Below are positions 41,516-47,232 of a stretch of DNA of 47,232 nt, piece by piece (the stretch's first letter is position 1; every line of letters starts with the position of its first letter). The DNA is from Deltaproteobacteria bacterium ADurb.Bin207. GTDB taxonomy: Bacteria; Myxococcota_A; Polyangia; Polyangiales; Polyangiaceae. The DNA lies in the NCBI GenBank assembly GCA_002070115.1, contig MWCO01000048.1, positions 1 to 47,232 of the forward strand, in the 5' to 3' direction. Both the position numbers and the translations under genes were made by a program. The notes below the pieces were generated by a model. It did not search any database. It saw only the letters and a program-made list of their open reading frames with translations, and was not told the origin of the DNA.

Positions 41516-41958
41516 GGTCGACTCCTTCGCTGAGGCGGGGGACTGTCTCACAGAAGGCTGGATGGTTCAATCGAGCAGGCTTGAGTCGATGGGGTATCGT
41601 ACCAAGCGGGGCCCTGGCCAGCGGGAAGGGGGCAAGAAAGGGCAGGGTCAGGAGGGATGGATAATCGAGTATTAATTCACGATATCGGAACGCAACGGTG
41701 AACGCTTCTTACGGTCCTCCCGCATGCCATAAAAACAACTACAAGAATATCACTGTTCCTCGTGGTTCGCTCGGATTGACTCGCCCAAGGGCGCGTGCTA
41801 GTCAAGTCGTGCAAACCATCACTAATCCAAGACGAAGGGTCCGAAACGCGGGTTTCGCCGCCTCCGGATTGGCAAGAGAGTCGCATGCGCACCTGCATTA
41901 CCCTCAGAAGGGTTATCGCTTCCGCGCTGTTTCCTACAGCCAGGCGGGAGGTGCGCCC
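41516..41958. other. Divergent promoter region with small hairpins
   Basis: About 440 bp between the rubredoxin-reductase and hydrogenase operons. It holds inverted repeats at 41842-41857 (CGAAAC / GTTTCG) and 41904-41917 (ACCCT / AGGGT, 4-nt loop). A frame is open through it into the next gene, but the translation has no conserved features and the internal ATG with a strong ribosome site is preferred. Confidence 0.4.
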
Positions 41959-43518
41959 ATGACCGTATTCCACCATACCATTGTGGGGGGTGACTTCGAA
42001 CGGGCCGGCCATGCCACCGATGCCCTCAAGGACTTGCTCAAAACCGTCGGTGTCGATCCAGAAAGCACCCGAAGGGCAGCCATTGCCGCCTATGAGGCAG
42101 AACTCAACGTCATCATCCATGCACGACGTGGCATCCTTCGGGCTACGATTGGTGATGATCGGCTCGACATTGAAATCGAGGATGAGGGGCCTGGCGTGGC
42201 GGACGTGGCCCTTGCGTTGCAACCCGGTTTCTCCACCGCCTCACAGCAGGCTCGCTCCCTCGGCTTCGGCGCCGGGCTCGGCTTGCCCAATATAAAACGA
42301 AATAGCGACACCTTCTCGCTCGAATCCACCGTCGGCGTGGGCTGCCGCCTACGTTTCGGCCTTTCGTTTTCTTGCGTCGAACCGTTGCCCCCTGCCCCCA
42401 ATGCGCTGCGCTTCGTGTCCGAACGCTGCCGTCTATGCCTCCGATGCCTTCCCGTATGCCCCACCCAGGCGTTGCGGGTGCGCGGAACAGGCCCTTCCTT
42501 GCTTGCGCACCGCTGTGTGGATTGCAATGCCTGCATCGCCCACTGCATCCATGGAGCCATTCAAATCGATAACGATTCGCCCTGCCCCGATGCCGGCTCC
42601 CTCGATGTTCTCGTGTTGCCCTTGGCTTTCCTCACGGACTTCGGTCCCAACGTCTCTTATCGTCTAATTCGTGAAATAATTCTCCAATTGGGGTTTTCGC
42701 GCCTGGCCCTCTTGGAGCAGTGGGAAGCAGCCCAGCAAAACGTCATCGATGAACTGCTCGCCCAAAATAACCACCCCCTTCCCATCATCGATGTCGCCTG
42801 TCCCGTCGTGACTCGCTTGATCGAAACCCGCTTCCCCTCGCTGTTGCCCCATCTGGCTCCGCTGCTGTCGCCCCTCGAAGCCGCGGCCGCCCAACTGCAA
42901 GGGCAAAAGGCCGCCTTCGTCGTCGCCTGCCCCGCCCAACAAACCAGCTTGCGCCAGGCCGGGGTGCCCTCGCAGCGGATCCTTACCCCCCGCGCCTTGC
43001 GGCAGGCCATCGACCAACGGCTCCGAGCGAAACGCCCAACCGACCAGGACTCAGACTGCCCCCCAATCCGCGCTGCCGTGGAGCGAAATGAATTGATGGC
43101 CTCGGGTCTCGCCTCGACCTTGCGTGTGCTGGAAACCATCGAAGGCGAACGGCTCGAGTTTACGCAACGTGTCATGCTTCGCGCCTGCGTCGATGGCTGC
43201 TTCGGTTCTCCCTTGTTCCGAACGCCTTCCGCGCTTGCCCTGCACCGATCCCGTCGCATGACAATCAATGATGACGCAACCTATTGTGTTGCCCGCAGAC
43301 AATCCCCTTATCAGCCAAGACCTGCCTTGCGGCTCGATTCGGATATGCAAGCTTCCGTCAAGAAGCTGCATCGCATGGCGGAAGTTCTGCGAAGCCTTCC
43401 CCAGGCCGATTGCGGACGTTGTGGCGCGCCTTCCTGTCGCTCCCATGCGGAGGATTATGCCCTCGGCCGGATCCGTAGTCTCCAATGCAAACATCCCAGC
43501 GCGAGGAGTCAATCGTGA
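41959..43518 (+). CDS. HATPase fused to Fe-S / hydrogenase-like sensor protein
   Basis: A 519-residue fusion. Residues about 1-130 are an anti-sigma/HATPase domain (Asn in EAELNVIIHA, DEGPGVAD, GFGAGLGLPN). A two-cluster ferredoxin follows (CRLCLRCLPVCP from Cys157 and CVDCNACIAHC). About 215-460 is a divergent [FeFe]-hydrogenase large-subunit domain with VACPVVTRLIE, VVACPAQQT and RACVDGCFGSP (Cys410, Cys414), lacking the full H-cluster motifs. The C-terminus is a four-Cys Fe-S domain (LPQADCGRCGAPSCRSHA). Such fusions accompany bifurcating hydrogenase operons in clostridia and other anaerobes and are thought to sense redox or metabolite state. ATG 41959 has GGGAGG upstream. It overlaps the next gene by four bases. 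Confidence 0.82.
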   Translation: MTVFHHTIVGGDFERAGHATDALKDLLKTVGVDPESTRRAAIAAYEAELNVIIHARRGILRATIGDDRLDIEIEDEGPGVADVALALQPGFSTASQQARSLGFGAGLGLPNIKRNSDTFSLESTVGVGCRLRFGLSFSCVEPLPPAPNALRFVSERCRLCLRCLPVCPTQALRVRGTGPSLLAHRCVDCNACIAHCIHGAIQIDNDSPCPDAGSLDVLVLPLAFLTDFGPNVSYRLIREIILQLGFSRLALLEQWEAAQQNVIDELLAQNNHPLPIIDVACPVVTRLIETRFPSLLPHLAPLLSPLEAAAAQLQGQKAAFVVACPAQQTSLRQAGVPSQRILTPRALRQAIDQRLRAKRPTDQDSDCPPIRAAVERNELMASGLASTLRVLETIEGERLEFTQRVMLRACVDGCFGSPLFRTPSALALHRSRRMTINDDATYCVARRQSPYQPRPALRLDSDMQASVKKLHRMAEVLRSLPQADCGRCGAPSCRSHAEDYALGRIRSLQCKHPSARSQS

Positions 43519-43877
43519 ATTCCTCCCTCACTCTTCGGACCATCGCTACCCAGCTCGGCCTCGAGGACCTGACCGCCGAAAACCAAGCCATCGATCCCCC
43601 CGTTACCGTGGGATACGCCTCGGACCTTCTGAGCGATGTCCTGGCTCATGCGCCCGCGGGGGCCGTGCTGGTCACCACCCAGGCCCACCTCAACGTGCTG
43701 GCCGTGGCGTCCCATGTCGGACTGGCCGCGGTTATCTTCACAGGCGGAGTCCAACCGTCCCCAGACGTATTGCTTCGGGCCGTCGAAGAGGGAATTCCCG
43801 CTTTTCGCACCCTTTGCACCTCGTTTGACGTGGCAGGGCGTCTTTACGCGCTCGGATTGCGCGGAGGTACGCGGTGA
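43515..43877 (+). CDS. DRTGG-domain protein
   Basis: A 120-residue protein resembling the DRTGG/HPr-kinase-N-terminal fold: GYASDLLSDVLAHAPAGAVLVTTQAHLNVLAVASHVGLAAVIFTGGVQPSPDVLLRAVEEGIPAF. These domains are regulatory and often sit beside CBS, PHP or hydrogenase genes in anaerobes; the ligand is not established. The GTG at 43515 overlaps the previous stop (GTGA) and has GAGGAG six bases before it. The end overlaps the PHP gene in the same way. Confidence 0.78.
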   Translation: MNSSLTLRTIATQLGLEDLTAENQAIDPPVTVGYASDLLSDVLAHAPAGAVLVTTQAHLNVLAVASHVGLAAVIFTGGVQPSPDVLLRAVEEGIPAFRTLCTSFDVAGRLYALGLRGGTR

Positions 43878-44533
43878 AGTCGCTGGCCCTCGACCTGCAC
43901 TTGCACAGCACCCTGTCGCCGTGCGCGGACCCGAGCATGGATCCGCGGGCCGTGGTCCGTCGGGCCAAAGATTGTGGTCTTTCGCTCATCGCTTTTTGTG
44001 ATCACGACCGGATCGGAGCCGCGCAAGAGCCTTTTTCCGTCGACGGGCTCGCGGTTTTGCAAGGGGTGGAGATCACCACCCTGGAAAAAACCCATCTTCT
44101 CGGCATATTTCCGCATTGGGAAGCCGCTGTGGCCTTGGCGCGGGAACTTGGCCTTCCGCATGGAAAAAACACCGAGCGCGCCCATCGCAAAGGAAATTAT
44201 CCTACCTTGCCGGAAGCCGTCCGGGTCATCCACAACGTGGGTGGACTCGCCATCGCGGCTCATGTGGATCGTCCTTCCTCCGGCTTGCTCGGAAAAGTGG
44301 GCTGTATCCCCAATGTCGGGCTCGACGCCATCGAACTGTCGGCTTCCGGCTTGTACCGAATCGATACCTTGCACTTGGCGCAATACGGATTGCCCGTGTT
44401 GGTGGGGTCGGACTCCCACGATTTGAGCGAGATTGGAAGCGTGTATTGCACCGTTTCTCTGCGGTCCGCGTGTTTCGAAGAACTCGCCCAGGCCCTTCGG
44501 GAAGCTTCGGATTGGAGGTGCCACAGTGCGTGA
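43874..44533 (+). CDS. PHP-domain phosphoesterase-like protein
   Basis: A 219-residue PHP (polymerase and histidinol phosphatase) domain: DLHLHSTLSPCADP (HxH), AFCDHDRIG (DHD), QGVEITTLEK, AAHVDRPSSG and VGSDSHDLSEIG provide the metal ligands. The reaction is metal-dependent phosphoester hydrolysis, with substrate unknown. It is a standing companion of HydABC-type operons in anaerobes. The GTG at 43874 overlaps the DRTGG stop, and the C-terminus overlaps the next start by eight bases. Confidence 0.88.
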   Translation: MKSLALDLHLHSTLSPCADPSMDPRAVVRRAKDCGLSLIAFCDHDRIGAAQEPFSVDGLAVLQGVEITTLEKTHLLGIFPHWEAAVALARELGLPHGKNTERAHRKGNYPTLPEAVRVIHNVGGLAIAAHVDRPSSGLLGKVGCIPNVGLDAIELSASGLYRIDTLHLAQYGLPVLVGSDSHDLSEIGSVYCTVSLRSACFEELAQALREASDWRCHSA

Positions 44534-45071
44534 GATTGCCTTGCACGTCCTGGATTTGATGGAAAACTCCGTCGCTGCCGGCGCCCAGCGGGTGCTCGTG
44601 CGGGTCGTGCAGAATCGCGCGACGGACCAGCTCGAAATTGCGGTGGAGGACGATGGGTGCGGGCTGCCCGATACGGTACAAGATGCGGCCCATCCGTTTT
44701 TTACCACCAAACCAGGCAAGCGTACGGGGCTCGGTTTGAGCCTGTTTCGAGAAGCGGCCGAACGGGCCGGTGGCGACCTGCACCTTTGCGCTTCGCCGTG
44801 GGGAGGAACGGCGGTTCGCGTCCGTATGCGCTTGCTTCATATCGACAGAATGCCCCTGGGGGATCTGGCCGCCACCGTGGGGGCAATGGCTTGTACGGCG
44901 CCGGAAGTGGATTTTTCCTGTGAGGTGGAAGTCGACGGAAAGAAAGAGACGGTATCGACTCAGCAGCTTCGCGCCGCGACCGGGCAGGGGCCTGGTCAAA
45001 ACCTTTTGGTGATGCGGCAAATGACGAACCAAATCAGAAAAGGACTCGAGGGGTTAGGGGCTTTGCCTTGA
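44526..45071 (+). CDS. HATPase (histidine-kinase-like ATPase) protein
   Basis: A 181-residue stand-alone ATP-binding domain of the GHKL type: MENSVAAGAQRVLVRV (N box), VEDDGCGLPDTV (G1), FFTTKPGKRTGLGLSLFREAAERAGGDL (F and G2 boxes). It has no kinase dimerisation or His-phosphotransfer segment. A further 65 residues follow, with little recognisable apart from TVGAMACTAPEVDF. It likely works with the other sensor proteins of the operon as an anti-sigma or switch. GTG 44526 has GGAGG six bases upstream. Confidence 0.85.
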   Translation: MREIALHVLDLMENSVAAGAQRVLVRVVQNRATDQLEIAVEDDGCGLPDTVQDAAHPFFTTKPGKRTGLGLSLFREAAERAGGDLHLCASPWGGTAVRVRMRLLHIDRMPLGDLAATVGAMACTAPEVDFSCEVEVDGKKETVSTQQLRAATGQGPGQNLLVMRQMTNQIRKGLEGLGALP

Positions 45072-45118
45072 GGTGTGGAAAGGCCGTGGACGGTTCCGCG
45101 GCCCTGGAGGACGACGAA

Positions 45119-45664
45119 ATGGACATGGTACAAGTCTCGTGCAATTGCGGCATCGAGGTATCCGAGGAAGAACTCCTCGAGCGCCTGGACGCCACTATAG
45201 CAGAATACCGAGGAAAACCGGGGGCATTGATTCCCGTGTTGCAAATTGCCCAGGGAATCTTCGGTCATTTACCCGAAGTGGCGATGCGACGGATCGCCGA
45301 GGGACTCGATAAACCGTATAGCGAAGTCAGCGGCGTGGTGACCTTCTATTCCTACTTCTCAACCGTCCCACGAGGACGCCACGTTATCCGCGTGTGCCTG
45401 GGCACGGCTTGCTACGTGCGTGGTGGCAAAGCCGTACTCGAAGCCATTCGAAAAACCGCCCACGTCGAGGTGGGCGGTACCACCGAAGATCGTCGATTTA
45501 CATTAGAAGTTGCGCGTTGCTTCGGAGCCTGTGGGCTCGCCCCGGCCATCATGATCGACGACGAGGTCTATCATCGCGTCAAGCCCAGCCGAGTTCAAGG
45601 TGTGTTGGAATCACATGCTAGCAAGTTCGGAGGTCAGCATGGACAAGCGAATCGACAGCCGTGA
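45119..45664 (+). CDS. hydC: HydC / NuoE-like [2Fe-2S] subunit
   Basis: A 181-residue thioredoxin-like subunit. The family's ligands are seen as CLGTACYVRGG and CFGACGLAPA. The N-terminal helical part (EELLERLDATIAEYRGKPGALIPVLQIAQGIFGHLP, YSEVSGVVTFYSYF) is typical of NuoE. In bifurcating hydrogenases and NADH complexes it relays electrons to the NADH/FMN subunit. The ATG at 45119 is used (GGAGGA seven bases upstream); the upstream part of the frame is random. The end overlaps the next gene by 26 bp. Confidence 0.92.
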   Translation: MDMVQVSCNCGIEVSEEELLERLDATIAEYRGKPGALIPVLQIAQGIFGHLPEVAMRRIAEGLDKPYSEVSGVVTFYSYFSTVPRGRHVIRVCLGTACYVRGGKAVLEAIRKTAHVEVGGTTEDRRFTLEVARCFGACGLAPAIMIDDEVYHRVKPSRVQGVLESHASKFGGQHGQANRQP

Positions 45665-46010
45665 AGCCCTGAGCGCGCTGCGAGCGCGCGTCCGTCAGCA
45701 GCTCGAGCCCCGGGAGGGAGCCGAGGCGCTTCGGATCACCGTTCACATGGGAACCTGCGGCATTGCCGCCGGTGCAAGGGATATCATCCATCATTTCGCC
45801 GAACAACTCGACCGGGAAAACCTCCACGAAGTGGCCCTCACCCGAGCTGGTTGCGCGGGCCTCTGTGACCAAGAACCGATGATCACGCTGCGCGACGCCA
45901 GCGGCACCGAATTCCGCTACGGCAGACTCGATCAGCGAAAAATCGAAGAGATCGTGCAAGGGCACGTCCTGCAAGGCGTGCCCGTTCGCAAGTACCTCAT
46001 CACGGCCTGA
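45639..46010 (+). CDS. Thioredoxin-like [2Fe-2S] ferredoxin (HydD-type)
   Basis: A 123-residue small ferredoxin with the cysteine pairs THVMGTCGIAAGARD-type (HMGTCGIAAGA) and CAGLCDQEP. It matches the small (2Fe-2S) proteins found between the NuoE- and NuoF-like genes of HydABCD operons. ATG 45639 has GGAGG upstream inside the HydC coding end. The next gene starts 18 bp after the stop with GGAG ahead. Confidence 0.85.
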   Translation: MDKRIDSREALSALRARVRQQLEPREGAEALRITVHMGTCGIAAGARDIIHHFAEQLDRENLHEVALTRAGCAGLCDQEPMITLRDASGTEFRYGRLDQRKIEEIVQGHVLQGVPVRKYLITA

Positions 46011-46028
46011 AAGCAGGAGACGAACGTC

Positions 46029-47232
46029 ATGGCCAATTCTATTCGTACCCATATCCTCGTCTGTACCGGAGGCGGATGCATTGCCTGTGGTGCCCTGCAG
46101 GTCAGTGCCGCGTTACGGCAATCGCTGCGTGCTCATGAACTTCAAGACGAAGTCAAAGTCGTGGAAACCGGTTGCCTGGGCCCCTGCTCGGTCGGCCCCG
46201 TATCCGTCGTCTATCCCGATGGCGTCTTTTACGAGAACATCAAACCGGAAGATGCCGAAGAGATCGTCACCGAGCACCTGCTCAAAGGACGCCCCGTCGA
46301 GCGGCTCAGTCGCTCGAATCTCCTGGCGGAACAAGAAAAACCAGAGCAAAAGGCTGGATTTTTCGACAAACAAGTCAAGATCGTCTTGCGCAACTGCGGA
46401 ATCATCGATCCTCGAAAAATCGAAGAATATATCGCGCGCGATGGCTATGAGGCCCTGGCTCGGGTTCTGACGGAAATGACCCCCGACCAGGTCATCGATG
46501 AGATGAAAAAGTCAGGGATTCGCGGTCGAGGGGGCGCGGGTTTCCCCTCGGGCCTCAAGTGGGCCATTGCCAAAAAGTCCACCGGCTCTCCCAAATACGT
46601 ATTGTGTAACGCTGATGAAGGGGATCCCGGCGCTTTCATGGACCGCAGCGTCCTCGAGGGAGACCCCCATAGCGTGATCGAAGGTATGGCCATCGCCGCC
46701 AGGGCGATTGGCGCCAATCGTGGAATCGTCTACGTTCGAGCGGAATATCCTCTTGCGGTCGAAAGGTTGCGTCTTGCCATCGAACAAGCGCACGACTTGG
46801 GGCTGCTCGGCAACGATATCCTCGGCACCGGCTTCGAATTCGACCTGGAGATCCGCATGGGAGCCGGCGCTTTCGTCTGTGGCGAAGAAACCGCGCTCAT
46901 CACCTCGATCGAAGGCAATCGCGGAGAACCCCGTCCTCGTCCTCCTTACCCCGCCGACCGCGGACTATGGGGAAAGCCAAGCCTGCTCAACAACGTGGAA
47001 ACGTACGCCAACGTTCCCATGATCATGCTAAAAGGGGCCGATTGGTTCGCCTCCCTTGGCAGCGACAAAAGCAAAGGCACCAAAGTATTTGCTCTCGCTG
47101 GAGCCGTGCATAACAGCGGTTTGGTGGAAGTGCCCATCGGCACGAAACTTGGCGAAATCATTTATGATATTGGCGGTGGGATCCCGGCAGGCAAGGCCTT
47201 CAAAGCCGCTCAGGTCGGTGTGGGGCATCTTG
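46029..47232 (+). CDS. hydB: HydB / NuoF-like NADH-binding subunit, cut by window end
   Basis: The first 401 codons of a protein that runs off the window. An N-terminal thioredoxin-like [2Fe-2S] domain (CTGGGCIACGA; TGCLGPCSVGP) is followed by the FMN/NADH barrel: IRGRGGAGFPSGLKW, VLCNADEGDPGAFMDRS, IVYVRAEYPLA, GAGAFVCGEETALI, and EGNRGEPRPRPPYPA. The rest, expected to carry the C-terminal 4Fe-4S and 2x4Fe-4S ferredoxin, is outside. This is the NADH-linked flavin subunit of electron-bifurcating hydrogenase or a related complex. ATG 46029 has GGAG at 46014-46017. The final codons (AAQVGVGHL) depart from the usual GGPSGG; a frameshift near the end is possible but cannot be judged. Confidence 0.93.
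   Translation, partial: MANSIRTHILVCTGGGCIACGALQVSAALRQSLRAHELQDEVKVVETGCLGPCSVGPVSVVYPDGVFYENIKPEDAEEIVTEHLLKGRPVERLSRSNLLAEQEKPEQKAGFFDKQVKIVLRNCGIIDPRKIEEYIARDGYEALARVLTEMTPDQVIDEMKKSGIRGRGGAGFPSGLKWAIAKKSTGSPKYVLCNADEGDPGAFMDRSVLEGDPHSVIEGMAIAARAIGANRGIVYVRAEYPLAVERLRLAIEQAHDLGLLGNDILGTGFEFDLEIRMGAGAFVCGEETALITSIEGNRGEPRPRPPYPADRGLWGKPSLLNNVETYANVPMIMLKGADWFASLGSDKSKGTKVFALAGAVHNSGLVEVPIGTKLGEIIYDIGGGIPAGKAFKAAQVGVGHL

Noticed and set aside
41698..41958. N-terminal extension of the HATPase/Fe-S gene
   Set aside because: The extra 87 residues have random composition and no ribosome site, while ATG 41959 has GGGAGG ahead and starts the HATPase domain.
47200..47232. Possible frameshift at the end of HydB (AAQVGVGHL instead of a GGPSGG-type loop)
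   Set aside because: Only about five codons are visible before the window ends; natural divergence is as likely and it cannot be judged here.

Overview
The window looks like a chromosomal segment of an uncultured Myxococcota-like (deltaproteobacterial) bacterium. The grounds are the many lipoproteins with Gly/Thr/Ser-rich tethers, an IgGFc-binding-type surface protein, Cys-rich secreted domains, a histone-H1-like protein and a large Pfa-type lipid megasynthase. The organism probably has an anaerobic or micro-oxic side to its metabolism: there is the start of an electron-bifurcating-type [FeFe]-hydrogenase operon and a rubredoxin reductase/rubrerythrin pair. No rRNA, tRNA, CRISPR array or intact insertion sequence was recognised. 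All assignments come from reading motifs, not from database searches.

Layout. 1-4.9 kb: gene-poor accessory DNA with one membrane protein, one large surface lipoprotein, a 34-bp tandem repeat and a gene remnant. 4.9-7.5 kb (minus): an HD-domain protein and a DinG-family helicase. 7.6-14.7 kb (plus): two related small proteins, one with a leader-like helix followed by a Tat-type signal, translationally close to a B12-binding radical SAM enzyme; then purM, purN, an FAD protein and an M50 protease. 14.7-14.95 kb: a repeat island. 15-18.2 kb (minus): histone-like protein, class I aminotransferase and deoxyhypusine-synthase-like protein. 18.3-24.3 kb (plus): four secreted or lipoprotein genes, including a papain-fold protease directly behind a YegP-repeat lipoprotein. 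24.3-26.1 kb (minus): a homocysteine methyltransferase/MTHFR fusion.

26.5-37.6 kb (plus): an acyl-CoA dehydrogenase, a 2886-residue KS-AT-KS-ACP4-KR-DH megasynthase and an Sfp-type phosphopantetheinyl transferase. Together they look like a complete secondary-lipid locus. The most striking observation in the window is here: all four tandem carrier domains have Thr where the phosphopantetheine-bearing Ser is expected (GIDT instead of GIDS), written with three different Thr codons.

37.5-41.5 kb: a membrane protein, a metallophosphoesterase lipoprotein, rubrerythrin and a double-rubredoxin/NAD(P)H:rubredoxin reductase fusion. 41.96-47.23 kb (plus): a tightly overlapped operon of an HATPase/Fe-S hydrogenase-like sensor, a DRTGG protein, a PHP phosphoesterase, a second HATPase, HydC (NuoE-like), a [2Fe-2S] thioredoxin-like ferredoxin and a HydB (NuoF-like) subunit cut by the window end. 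The catalytic HydA would be expected just beyond it.

A short AT-rich motif (TAACTANNTG plus an AT tail) recurs in intergenic DNA at about 1.5, 4.4, 14.7 and 22.6 kb, with a weaker copy at 8.4 kb.
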